Source: Candidatus Gastranaerophilales bacterium
GTDB lineage: Bacteria > Cyanobacteriota > Vampirovibrionia > Gastranaerophilales > Gastranaerophilaceae
DNA length: 32,260 nt
Direction of reading: 5' to 3'
NCBI GenBank assembly: GCA_944326475.1
Contig: CALVEC010000020.1
Span: 1-32,260 of the forward strand
Shown: positions 6,153-14,088 of the stretch, one piece after another
Position numbering within the stretch: the first letter of the stretch is position 1
Layout: each line of letters starts with the position of its first letter
Notes under the pieces: generated by a model
Seen by the model: the letters and a program-made list of their open reading frames with translations, nothing else
Told to the model about the DNA's origin: nothing
Database searches by the model: none
Translations under genes and position numbers: made by a program

Positions 6153-6438
6153 CTGTCGGAAAATCCTCACTGGTTCTACCCTTCGGGCATCCTGATGCGT
6201 ACGGCTCGTGCCTCTCGCCTACGCCTCAAGCGAGTCCAATCCGGGGTAAATTTTTTTTTGCGGAATTAAAAAACTGAATAATCTCGGATTATTACTTTAC
6301 GCCTTCAAGTTGTTCGCTATGTTTTGCTTAGGCAAAACAGACGCTCACTATTTCGGCGTTTTTTCGGCTTTTGCTCGCTTCACTCGCTCAGCCTACGTAA
6401 AATCCGCCTCTCACGATTCGGATTTTCTGTCGGAAAAT
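6151..6438. other. Hairpin-rich noncoding segment flanked by a 14-bp direct repeat
   Basis: TTCTGTCGGAAAAT occurs at 6151-6164 and again at 6425-6438. The roughly 260 bp between them are more GC-rich than the surroundings and full of inverted repeats: GCATC/GATGC (6188-6199), AATAATC-TCG-GATTATT (6277-6293), GTTTTGC-TTAG-GCAAAAC (6321-6338), and AAAATCCG (6399-6406) with CGGATTTT (6419-6426). No convincing protein is encoded. It may be a non-autonomous inserted element with a target duplication, a REP-like cluster or a structured RNA. It explains most of the 6040-6448 gap. Confidence 0.6.
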
Positions 6439-6448
6439 GGCAATTAAA

Positions 6449-8269
6449 CTACACAATATTGAATGTGAACGAAACCTTATTGTCGAGTTCAGATGCCAAT
6501 ATTTTCGCAAATTCACTTAAATTTTCAGTTACACCCTGATTGTAATTTATATTAAACTCATAATTTCCTGTATGTTTATCCAAAAATTCTTTTAATTGTT
6601 CATATTTAGTGGAATATACGGAGTTAAAGGTCTTGTCGGTTTGTTGATTGATCAAAACGCCAAGAACCTGTGCTAGTAAATGTTTATCTGCTCTTAAATT
6701 TATACAATCAATTAAATTTGTAGACTTAATGCCTTTTAATTCTTTATAATAAGAATAAATACGTGCTTTTTTTACCAGTGTTTCCGGAGAGACTGTGAAA
6801 ATTGCAGGTTGCCTTAGTGCCATTTCAAGAAGTTCTCTTTTATTAACTCCTAATTCTTTTGCGGCGTTAGAAATATTTTGCTCCAACGATTCAGGAGATC
6901 TATAGAATAAATTCGAATGTTTTAATGCTGCATCTATAAAATGTTGCTTGTCTACGTCAAAACGTTTCGCACACTCGGTAATATTTTTGTATAATGTCTG
7001 TGGCTGTTGCGTAAAAATGTTCGGAGATTGCAGTGCACATCGAATGAGAAGATTTCTATCAACATTAAAAAGCATAGCTGTATTGTCAATATTACTGTTG
7101 AGTGTTTGAGGGTCCCGATAAAATAAAGAGGGGTGTTTTATTGCTGCTTTTAAAAAGTCACTTTTACTTATCCCGAAAAGATTTGCAGATTCAGTGATAT
7201 TTTTGTCCAGTGTTTTCGCAGATTGATAGAACAACTGTGGTTGTTTTACGGCTGATTTTATGTAAGTCTTTTTGTCTATACCTAAGCATTTTACCGCATC
7301 TTTTATGTTTTGCTCTAAAGTTTCTGGCGATTGAATACAAAGTTGTGGTTGTTTTATTGCTAATTTTAATACAAACTTTTTGTCCTGATTCAAAACTTTT
7401 GCAAATCCTTCAATATTTTTCTCAAGAGTATCTGACTTCATCTGAAATAGCTGAGGGTAATTCAAGGCTAATTTTAAAAATGTATTTTTATCTACCCCGA
7501 AATATTTTGCTGATTCCGAAAGATTTTTATTAAGTACATCAAAAGAAGTGACAAAAAGACTAGGTTTGTTCATCGCTGCACTAATAAAAACCTTTCTATT
7601 CAATCCGAATTTTTCCGCACATTCTGACACATTTTTTTCAAGAGTATCAGTTGGAATATAAAAAAGAAATGGATACCTGAGTGCAGTTTTAGTAAACGTT
7701 GTCAGTTCGATATCGAATTTTTTTACAGAATTTAGTACATTTTGATACAAAGTTTGTGGTGAATAACAAAACAGGCTAGGATGTTTTAATGCTGCAGCCA
7801 CAAAATCCTCTTTTGCAATTTGAAAGAGTGCTGCAGAGGTTGTTACATTATTATTTAGAGATTCAGTCGACTGATAAAATAGCTGTGGTTGGCGTAAAGC
7901 TGCCTTAACAAATACTTTTTTTTCCAAACCGAAACATTCTGCAGATTTACTGATCGTTTTATCAAGAAAATCTATATCTTTCTCAAAAAATTTTGGAGTT
8001 TTTAGTGCAATCTGCTCAAATTTTTCGGGTTCTACTTCAAACCTTTTTGAAAAAATTTCAATTTTTTTAATAGTTTTGGGTGAAAGTTCATTGGCTTTTT
8101 TGTTTTGCAACGCAACGTGAGCAGCATTTGCAACAGTTATTTGCGACATAAGATTCTCGCTTGTATCATTAATCTCATGTTTAGTTTGTTTTGCTGGTTG
8201 TTTTGCTTTGAAAACAGGTCTTTCGAAGTGCCTATTAGTATTAATAATTAAAGTTTCAGAAATTTTCAT
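6449..8269 (-). CDS. Protein of twelve 36-residue helical repeats (mTERF/TALE-like solenoid)
   Basis: 606 residues from the ATG at 8269, preceded by AAGGTG six nt upstream (a GTG at 8278 belongs to that ribosome site). After an N-terminal segment starting MKISETLI and reaching PVFKAKQ, about twelve 36-residue repeats run from about 8075 down to 6760. Each has the pattern A..FG(V/I).K..F..AA(L/I)K.P.LF..SPETL..NI. The P-x-LF turn between two amphipathic helices resembles mTERF motifs, and the repeat length is close to that of TALE-type nucleic-acid-binding repeats. The residues just after P-x-LF vary between repeats (YQ, CY, YI, VT, QM, IQ, YR, TQ, TV). A C-terminal domain of about 100 residues follows. 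No signal peptide or membrane segment. Nucleic-acid binding is inference; a protein-binding scaffold is the alternative. Confidence 0.85.
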   Translation of the reverse strand: MKISETLIINTNRHFERPVFKAKQPAKQTKHEINDTSENLMSQITVANAAHVALQNKKANELSPKTIKKIEIFSKRFEVEPEKFEQIALKTPKFFEKDIDFLDKTISKSAECFGLEKKVFVKAALRQPQLFYQSTESLNNNVTTSAALFQIAKEDFVAAALKHPSLFCYSPQTLYQNVLNSVKKFDIELTTFTKTALRYPFLFYIPTDTLEKNVSECAEKFGLNRKVFISAAMNKPSLFVTSFDVLNKNLSESAKYFGVDKNTFLKLALNYPQLFQMKSDTLEKNIEGFAKVLNQDKKFVLKLAIKQPQLCIQSPETLEQNIKDAVKCLGIDKKTYIKSAVKQPQLFYQSAKTLDKNITESANLFGISKSDFLKAAIKHPSLFYRDPQTLNSNIDNTAMLFNVDRNLLIRCALQSPNIFTQQPQTLYKNITECAKRFDVDKQHFIDAALKHSNLFYRSPESLEQNISNAAKELGVNKRELLEMALRQPAIFTVSPETLVKKARIYSYYKELKGIKSTNLIDCINLRADKHLLAQVLGVLINQQTDKTFNSVYSTKYEQLKEFLDKHTGNYEFNINYNQGVTENLSEFAKILASELDNKVSFTFNIV

Positions 8270-8341
8270 AAAAAACACCTTTTTAGAGGAATAAAAACTT
8301 GTGAAAAATTTTTTTTGCGCAATTAAAAATGTACTTTAATG

Positions 8342-8578
8342 TCCAGATGTATTATCACAGACAGTTCGATTATTTTTGCAAGATATAGACGTTTAGGGCG
8401 ATTGAGCGGTCGGAAATTTTAAGATACAGAAAATCAAACTGGACGAAACTGGACTTTAAACGGACAGTTTGATTATTATGCAAAACCCTTGCTATGGCTG
8501 AAAGGCACAGTTAGTTTGATTTAAACGGACAATTTGATTATTACGATATAGTCCAGTTCCGCAAATTTTTACAAAAAA
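8342..8578 (+). repeat. Dispersed intergenic repeat R2, copy B
   Basis: Counterpart of 3858-4111 in the same orientation, ending with the identical 20-mer AGTCCAGTTCCGCAAATTTT (8550-8569). Inside are iteron-like copies of ACAGTTTGATTATT: GACAGTTCGATTATT near 8360, CGGACAGTTTGATTATT at 8461-8477 and CGGACAATTTGATTATT at 8527-8543. It starts about 70 nt upstream of the 36-residue repeat gene. Confidence 0.75.
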
Positions 8579-9012
8579 TTATTTTGGTAATCAGAGATTA
8601 CTAAAACCTGCGAGAAACATAAATAGAAGTACAAAAAAGTTGATAAATTAGAATTTTTAGCTTTTAGCTAATAAAAAATTAAACAATGTGCACAACATAA
8701 TCAAGCTGTGTATGTCCAACCTGCTGTGTGAACAGTGTGTGCTCCAAAATTTGTTAACGTCGCATAGCTCCTTATTTCAAAATTGTTTCGGACAATTTTT
8801 TAGGTTTGTGGAGCAAACTTTATTGTGTTGCGATTGCTTTTTTATTTGCTCTTTAATTAATGTTAAAAATTGTAAAAAACAAAATTAAAAAAGTAAATTT
8901 TGAATATTTACGTTCTTTATAAAGCCAGAGATTCCTAAACGTAAAGTACGTTCCTATTTTTTAAACAACTAACTCTATAAAACCTAACTACCAAACTACT
9001 AACCGATTTATC
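8579..9012. other. Gene-free region with two hairpins
   Basis: The 8270-9088 gap holds R2 copy B and then this AT-rich stretch. It has a perfect 8-bp stem AAAATTGT-TTCGG-ACAATTTT followed by TT (8779-8801), which could end a plus-strand RNA, and a palindrome AACGTA-AAG-TACGTT (8938-8952). A GTG-initiated frame at 8688-8888 lacks a ribosome site and has no protein-like composition. No tRNA or other known RNA was recognised. A small plus-strand RNA ending at 8801 or 9036 is possible. Confidence 0.45.
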
Positions 9013-9036
9013 GCCTCTGAATTACAGAGGCTTTTT
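9013..9036 (+). terminator. Rho-independent terminator upstream of kdsD
   Basis: GCCTCTG (9013-9019) pairs perfectly with CAGAGGC (9025-9031) across a 5-nt loop and is followed by five T. It would end a plus-strand transcript, yet no plus-strand gene precedes it closer than csoR at 6039. Confidence 0.85.
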
Positions 9037-9037
9037 A

Positions 9038-9067
9038 TTGTAAATATAGATTTTCTTGTCGTATAAT
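9038..9067 (+). promoter_or_regulatory. Promoter of kdsD-kdsC
   Basis: TTGTAA (9038-9043), an 18-nt spacer and TATAAT (9062-9067), directly after the terminator. The Shine-Dalgarno GAGGG (9078-9082) precedes the ATG at 9089. Confidence 0.7.
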
Positions 9068-9088
9068 TTAAGAAAAAGAGGGAAAAAT

Positions 9089-10075
9089 ATGCTGCAAACT
9101 TTGAACAAAATAAGCTCAATCAATGACCTTGCAAGAGAAGTGCTTGAAATTGAGGCGCAATCTATACTAAAACTAAAAGAAAGAATCGGTGATGATTTTG
9201 ACAAAGCTATTGATATTCTGTACAACTGCAGAGGTCGGGTTATTATCACTGGAATGGGAAAATCAGGTCATATCGGCAAAAAGATTGCAGCGACACTGTC
9301 TTCAACAGGCACGCCCTCATATTTCCTTCATCCGGCTGAAAGCACACATGGCGATTCCGGGCTGATTACCAGAGAAGACGTAGTGATTGCTATTTCAAAC
9401 AGCGGAGAAACTGCAGAACTTTTGAATCTTCTGCCTTTGATAGAACGATTTGGAATTCCTTTAATTGCTATGACGGGAAAATTAAATTCGACACTTGCTC
9501 AAAAAAGTGCTGTTGTTTTGGATATATCTGTTGAAAAAGAGGCATGCCCGCTTGGAAAAGCTCCGACAGCAAGTACCACGGCAACTCTTGCTATGGGTGA
9601 TGCGGTTGCAATATGTCTTTTGAAAAAGCGCGGGTTTACGGAAGAAGATTTTCTTATGTTCCATCCTTCCGGTGCTCTCGGAAAAGGTGTTCTCTACAAG
9701 GTTTCAGATATGATGATAGAAGGAGATTCGCTTCCGATTGTTGAAGAAAATACGACTTTCCATAAAACGATTTCTATTATTTCTGAAAAGAAACTGGGTA
9801 CTGCTATTATTATCAATAATTCCGGAATAATGACAGGTGTACTGACAGACGGGGATATCAGACGTATACTTTTGAAATACGAAAATACAGCAGGACTTCT
9901 TGCTAAAGACGTTATGACAAGAAATCCTAAAACTATTAAAAAGAGTGATCTTGCCGCAAAGGCGCTTCATATAATGGAGAAACATTCTATTACCTCGCTT
10001 GTAGTTTGTGACGACGAAAATCATCCGATAGGAATGATTCACATTCATGATTTATTGAAAGCCGGTGTAGCATAA
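9089..10075 (+). CDS. kdsD: Arabinose-5-phosphate isomerase (KpsF/GutQ/KdsD family)
   Basis: 328 residues from the ATG at 9089, chosen over an upstream TTG at 9056 because GAGGG precedes it and the -10 box lies between them. It converts D-ribulose-5-phosphate to D-arabinose-5-phosphate, the first step of Kdo synthesis for lipopolysaccharide. The N-terminal SIS domain is visible: VIITGMGKSGHIGKKIAATL, then HPAESTHGDSGLI, then ISNSGETAELL, all hallmarks of the family. Two CBS domains follow (MMIEGDSLPIVEE.. and VMTRNPKTIKKSD..), ending at HIHDLLKAGVA. Length and domain order match E. coli KdsD. Its TAA overlaps the kdsC ATG by one base, so the two Kdo genes are translationally coupled. Confidence 0.95.
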   Translation: MLQTLNKISSINDLAREVLEIEAQSILKLKERIGDDFDKAIDILYNCRGRVIITGMGKSGHIGKKIAATLSSTGTPSYFLHPAESTHGDSGLITREDVVIAISNSGETAELLNLLPLIERFGIPLIAMTGKLNSTLAQKSAVVLDISVEKEACPLGKAPTASTTATLAMGDAVAICLLKKRGFTEEDFLMFHPSGALGKGVLYKVSDMMIEGDSLPIVEENTTFHKTISIISEKKLGTAIIINNSGIMTGVLTDGDIRRILLKYENTAGLLAKDVMTRNPKTIKKSDLAAKALHIMEKHSITSLVVCDDENHPIGMIHIHDLLKAGVA

Positions 10076-10599
10076 TGGATTTGAAGTATAAAGCCTCTAA
10101 AATAAAAGCAGTTGTTTTTGATGTCGACGGGGTTATGACCGACGGTTCATTGACGTTTGATGAAAACGGTGTAGAGTACAAAACCTTTAACGCGAAGGAC
10201 GGTCAGGGAATTGTTATGCTGAATCGGGCAGGATTTGTGACAGCGATAATAACTGCAAGAGAAAACGGCACAGTCAGGCACAGATTTAACAACCTTGGGA
10301 TGACAAAACTCTACGAGGGACAGAAAAATAAAATAGCCGCATTGAATGCGTTTATGGAAGAATTTAATTTAAAACCCGAAGAAATTGCGTATATGGGTGA
10401 TGATTTGCCTGATATTTGCGTGTTAAAAACAGTAGGCTTAGCTTGTGCTCCTGCGGATGCGGTTTGTGAAGTTTTGGAAACGGCAGAGTTTATTTGCAAA
10501 AAGAACGGCGGACGCGGTGCTGTTCGTGAAATGTGTGATTTTATTTTAAAAAGCACCGGAAAATACGAATTGATGATGGAAAAATTCTTTATAAAATAA
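10075..10599 (+). CDS. kdsC: 3-deoxy-D-manno-octulosonate-8-phosphate phosphatase
   Basis: 174 residues, typical for KdsC. It removes phosphate from Kdo-8-phosphate to give Kdo. It is a HAD-superfamily C0-type enzyme: motif I VFDVDGVMTDG with the nucleophile and acid Asp, motif II in IITAREN, the conserved Lys in QKNKIAALN, and motif III/IV YMGDDLPD. The GGRGAVREMCDFIL C-terminus is characteristic of KdsC. It starts on the last base of the kdsD stop codon. Its stop lies 7 nt from the convergent fliI stop, with no obvious terminator between them. Confidence 0.95.
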   Translation: MDLKYKASKIKAVVFDVDGVMTDGSLTFDENGVEYKTFNAKDGQGIVMLNRAGFVTAIITARENGTVRHRFNNLGMTKLYEGQKNKIAALNAFMEEFNLKPEEIAYMGDDLPDICVLKTVGLACAPADAVCEVLETAEFICKKNGGRGAVREMCDFILKSTGKYELMMEKFFIK

Positions 10600-10606
10600 A
10601 TCCGGA

Positions 10607-11956
10607 TTAAATATCCACTCCGGACATCATATTTATGAGAGTGCTTATTGTTGTGTCCATGCTTACAGTATCAGTTACACGCTGCTGTAAAAATGCATTA
10701 ATCTGCGGCATAAGCTGAATAGCGGTATCCAGTTTCGGGTTTGAGCCTGCAACATACATACCGACATCAATCAAATCCTTATTTTCTCTGTATAGTGCCA
10801 TTGTCCGGCGCATTTTTGCTGCGGCTTCTTTGTGTTCGGGGGTGGCAATTGCGGACATAAGCCTTGATATACTTCCGAGTACGTCGATTGCCGGATAGTG
10901 GTTCATTTCTGCGACTTTACGGCTTAAAAATATGTGTCCGTCCGTGATACCTCTTACTGTGTCGACAATCGGGTCATTAATATCATCGCCTTCCATAAGT
11001 ACGGTATAAAGTGCGGTAATAGAACCTTTAGGACTGTTTCCGGCTCGTTCAAGAACTTTTTGAAGCCAGGAAAAAATAGAAGGCGGGTAACCTTTCATTG
11101 TCGGCGGTTCACCGATAGACAGACCGACTTCACGTCCTGCCATTGCACAACGGGTTACAGTATCTGTCATCAAAAATACTTTTTTGCCCTGGTCTCTGAA
11201 ATATTCACAGACAGAAGTCGCTGCCTGTAAGCATTTTTGACGTATTAACGGCGGCTGGTCGCCTGTAGAGCAGACAAGCACTGATTTTTTCATACCTTCT
11301 TCGCCCAGTGAGTCTTCAATAAATTCTTTGACTTCCCTTCCACGTTCGCCTATCAGTGCAACTACGTTTACGTCAGCATCAGAGTTTCTTGCAATCATAC
11401 CGAGCATTGTACTTTTACCGACTCCGGAACCTGCAAACAATCCCATACGTTGACCTGCACCCATTGTCATTGCTGCATCTATTGCTCTGACTCCTGTTGA
11501 AAATATTGTGCTTATAATAGGTCTGTCAAACGGACTCGGCGCAGGACCGTCTATTGATACAAAATTTGCACCTGTTGTATCAAGCGGTTTTCCGTCAATA
11601 GCTTGTCCCATCGGATTAATCAGTCTGCCGAGTAAAAAGTCGCCGACCGGTATCATAATAGGAGTTCCGGTTGTTTGAACAAGACTTCCCTGCCCGATAC
11701 CGGAGCCGTCATATAAAAGCAGAAGCTGGGCTGTATCACCTTTGAATGCAACAACTTCCGCCGGTTTTTTTTCGCCGTTGTAGGTTTCAATAAAACACAA
11801 ATCACCGATTTTTAACCCCGGAAGCTGAACTTCTACGGTTAATCCGAGAAGCTTTGACACTGAACCTTTGTACTGGTATAGCGGTGTGTTATTCAGGATT
11901 TCATAAGCCCTTGCTTTCAGATATTCAATTGAGCGTTCCGTGCTTTGAATTATCAT
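10607..11956 (-). CDS. fliI: Flagellar export ATPase FliI
   Basis: 449 residues, a complete F1-beta-like ATPase of the flagellar type III export apparatus. The Walker A motif is GLFAGSGVGKST, followed by ALIGERGREVKEFI, the Walker B region VFLMTDTVTRCAMAGREVGL, and GEPPTMKGYPPSIFSWL, which is diagnostic for the FliI/SctN group. An N-terminal OB-like domain covers about residues 20-90. ATG start overlapping the flhA stop by 4 nt (ATGA). It is the last gene of the five-gene fliF operon. Flagellar FliI rather than injectisome SctN is preferred because the operon has a full-length FliF and FlhA. FliH, encoded two genes upstream, is its regulator. Confidence 0.96.
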   Translation of the reverse strand: MIIQSTERSIEYLKARAYEILNNTPLYQYKGSVSKLLGLTVEVQLPGLKIGDLCFIETYNGEKKPAEVVAFKGDTAQLLLLYDGSGIGQGSLVQTTGTPIMIPVGDFLLGRLINPMGQAIDGKPLDTTGANFVSIDGPAPSPFDRPIISTIFSTGVRAIDAAMTMGAGQRMGLFAGSGVGKSTMLGMIARNSDADVNVVALIGERGREVKEFIEDSLGEEGMKKSVLVCSTGDQPPLIRQKCLQAATSVCEYFRDQGKKVFLMTDTVTRCAMAGREVGLSIGEPPTMKGYPPSIFSWLQKVLERAGNSPKGSITALYTVLMEGDDINDPIVDTVRGITDGHIFLSRKVAEMNHYPAIDVLGSISRLMSAIATPEHKEAAAKMRRTMALYRENKDLIDVGMYVAGSNPKLDTAIQLMPQINAFLQQRVTDTVSMDTTISTLINMMSGVDI

Positions 11957-14070
11957 GATCCGCCTCCCATGTCATATTCCGGCGCATAGGATTCACCGAT
12001 TGTGTCTACAGCTTCAACTTTAATATCAGTAATTAATTCACTGTATGAAATAACGACAATAGTCGGTATGTGACGCTCAAGAAGCTGATACAGCGGCAGT
12101 CTTATTCTTGGTGAACAAAGAATAACAGGTTGTCTTCCGACTGTCTGGTGCGCTCTCATAAGTGTGGAGGCAGTTGTTTCAATCAAATCCTGCACCTGCA
12201 TAGGATTCAGAAGGAACATTGTGCCAAGCTCCGTTCTCTGGCAACTGTCATCAAGTGTTTTTTCCCATTCTGATGAAAGTGTTAAGGCATACAAAACTTT
12301 GTCTTCCGTTGTGTGTGCAAGACAAATCTGTCTGCCGAGAGCCGCTCTTATACGTTCAGACAGAATATCAGGTTCTTTGGAAAATCTTGCATAGTCGCAA
12401 AGACGTTCAAATATGAAAATAATATCTTTTATTGAAACTTTTTCACGTATTAAGTTAACAAAAATCTTTCTGAGGTCGCTGGTTGAAATAATTGTCGGGA
12501 TAAGGTCGTTAACCAGCGTCGGGTCTTGGCTTTTTACGAGTTCCATAAGTTTTAAGACATCTGTTTTTGTCATAACTTCATCAACGTATTTTCTTACACA
12601 CTCTTGCAGGTGGGTAACGATTACATCAACGGAATCTACAGCGGTGAGACCGTCATTGGGGTCTATGTCATCCTGAGAAACCCAGTATGCCTGAGCCTGA
12701 TATGTCGGGTCGATGTTCACAATCGCATCGGCAGGAGTCGGTTTGCCGGTGCTGTCCCACTGGTCTGCAATAATCATGTATTTTCCGGGGTATACAAAAC
12801 CGGTGGCGACTGTATTGCCGCGGATTGCAATCAAATATTCGTTAGCATCAAGTGCTGACGAGTCCATAATTCTTATGTTCGGTATAATGTAGCCAAGTTC
12901 GTCTGTTACACGCTGTCTTAACGCAGCAATTTTTGCCAGCAGTTGACCTTCCTGATCAGGGTCTGCAATCGGCAGCAGACCTGAACCTACCTGCAAACTT
13001 AATACATCAACCCCCAAACGTTCGTACATTTTATTCGGGTTAACAAGATCTTGCATGTTCTGGCGTACGTGTTCAAGTTGTCCGAGTTGTGCCTGTACAT
13101 CTTGATTGACGAGAACGGAGAATCCGGCTATAGCTATAATTACTGTAAACAGTACAAACGGGAACCAGGGTAAACCGGTGACACCGCTTGTTGCTGCAAT
13201 TAAAAGCAAAAATCCGCAGGTGAAAAACAAACTGTAAGGTTTGTTCATAATTTGTGCCGCAAGGTCGCCGCCCAAGCTGGCGCTTGCTGCAGATGAACGC
13301 GTCATTACGATACCTGCTGAAATAGACATCAAAAGTGACGGAACCTGTGATGCAAGACCGTCACCGACTGTCAATACAGTATATTTTGAAACAGCATCGG
13401 CTGCGGGCATGCCGTTCATTAAAACACCAATACACAAGCCGCCTATAATGTTAATGATTACGATAATAATACCGGCAATCGTATCTCCTTTTACGAACTT
13501 CATAGCACCGTCCATAGAACCGAACAGCGCTGATTCTCTTTGCAGGTCTTCTCTGCGTTTTACCGCTTCTTCCGGAGATATCAAGCCGGCGTTAAAATCC
13601 GCGTCGATTGTCATTTGTTTACCGGGCATTGCGTCCAGTGCAAACCTTGCTGAAACCTCTGCGATACGTTCCGCACCTTTCGTGATTACCATAAATTGGA
13701 CGATGGTGATGATTATAAATATAACGCCGCCTACGATTAAGTTGCCGCCGGTGACGAACGTTCCGAATGCGTGAATTACTTCACCCGCTTCGCCTTTGGC
13801 AAGAATGAGTCTTGTCGAGGCAATACTGAGTACAAGACGAAACATTGTACCGATAAGAATAATTGACGGAAATGCCGCAAGTTCAAGCGGTTTTTGTACA
13901 TACAGAGATATCATAAGCAAGACAATACCGATTGTAATATTTAAGCTTATTGAAAAGTTAATAATCCAGGTAGGCATTTCAATAAGCAGGATAAGTATCA
14001 GCATTATTACAAATACTGCCAATGATATTTCACTTATAGGATTTACTCCGCCTGCTTGTTGGTTTGCCAA
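11953..14070 (-). CDS. flhA: Flagellar export gate protein FlhA
   Basis: 705 residues, the usual FlhA length. The N-terminal half has about eight transmembrane helices with the FHIPEP-family signature ARFALDAMPGKQMTIDADFN, which includes the conserved Lys and Asp residues linked to proton-driven export. The C-terminal half is the cytosolic domain that docks substrate-chaperone complexes (GSGLLPIADPDQEGQL onwards). The start is TTG with AAGGAG seven nt upstream; no in-frame ATG lies nearby that would keep the full N-terminus. It follows fliH after 18 nt and overlaps fliI by 4 nt. Confidence 0.96.
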   Translation of the reverse strand: MANQQAGGVNPISEISLAVFVIMLILILLIEMPTWIINFSISLNITIGIVLLMISLYVQKPLELAAFPSIILIGTMFRLVLSIASTRLILAKGEAGEVIHAFGTFVTGGNLIVGGVIFIIITIVQFMVITKGAERIAEVSARFALDAMPGKQMTIDADFNAGLISPEEAVKRREDLQRESALFGSMDGAMKFVKGDTIAGIIIVIINIIGGLCIGVLMNGMPAADAVSKYTVLTVGDGLASQVPSLLMSISAGIVMTRSSAASASLGGDLAAQIMNKPYSLFFTCGFLLLIAATSGVTGLPWFPFVLFTVIIAIAGFSVLVNQDVQAQLGQLEHVRQNMQDLVNPNKMYERLGVDVLSLQVGSGLLPIADPDQEGQLLAKIAALRQRVTDELGYIIPNIRIMDSSALDANEYLIAIRGNTVATGFVYPGKYMIIADQWDSTGKPTPADAIVNIDPTYQAQAYWVSQDDIDPNDGLTAVDSVDVIVTHLQECVRKYVDEVMTKTDVLKLMELVKSQDPTLVNDLIPTIISTSDLRKIFVNLIREKVSIKDIIFIFERLCDYARFSKEPDILSERIRAALGRQICLAHTTEDKVLYALTLSSEWEKTLDDSCQRTELGTMFLLNPMQVQDLIETTASTLMRAHQTVGRQPVILCSPRIRLPLYQLLERHIPTIVVISYSELITDIKVEAVDTIGESYAPEYDMGGGS

Positions 14071-14088
14071 GGTTTAGCTCCTTTGATT

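Noticed and set aside
8688-8888. 66-codon GTG-started plus-strand frame
   Set aside because: No Shine-Dalgarno, Cys/Phe/Leu-rich composition typical of random AT-rich sequence, and an internal terminator-like hairpin at 8779-8801.
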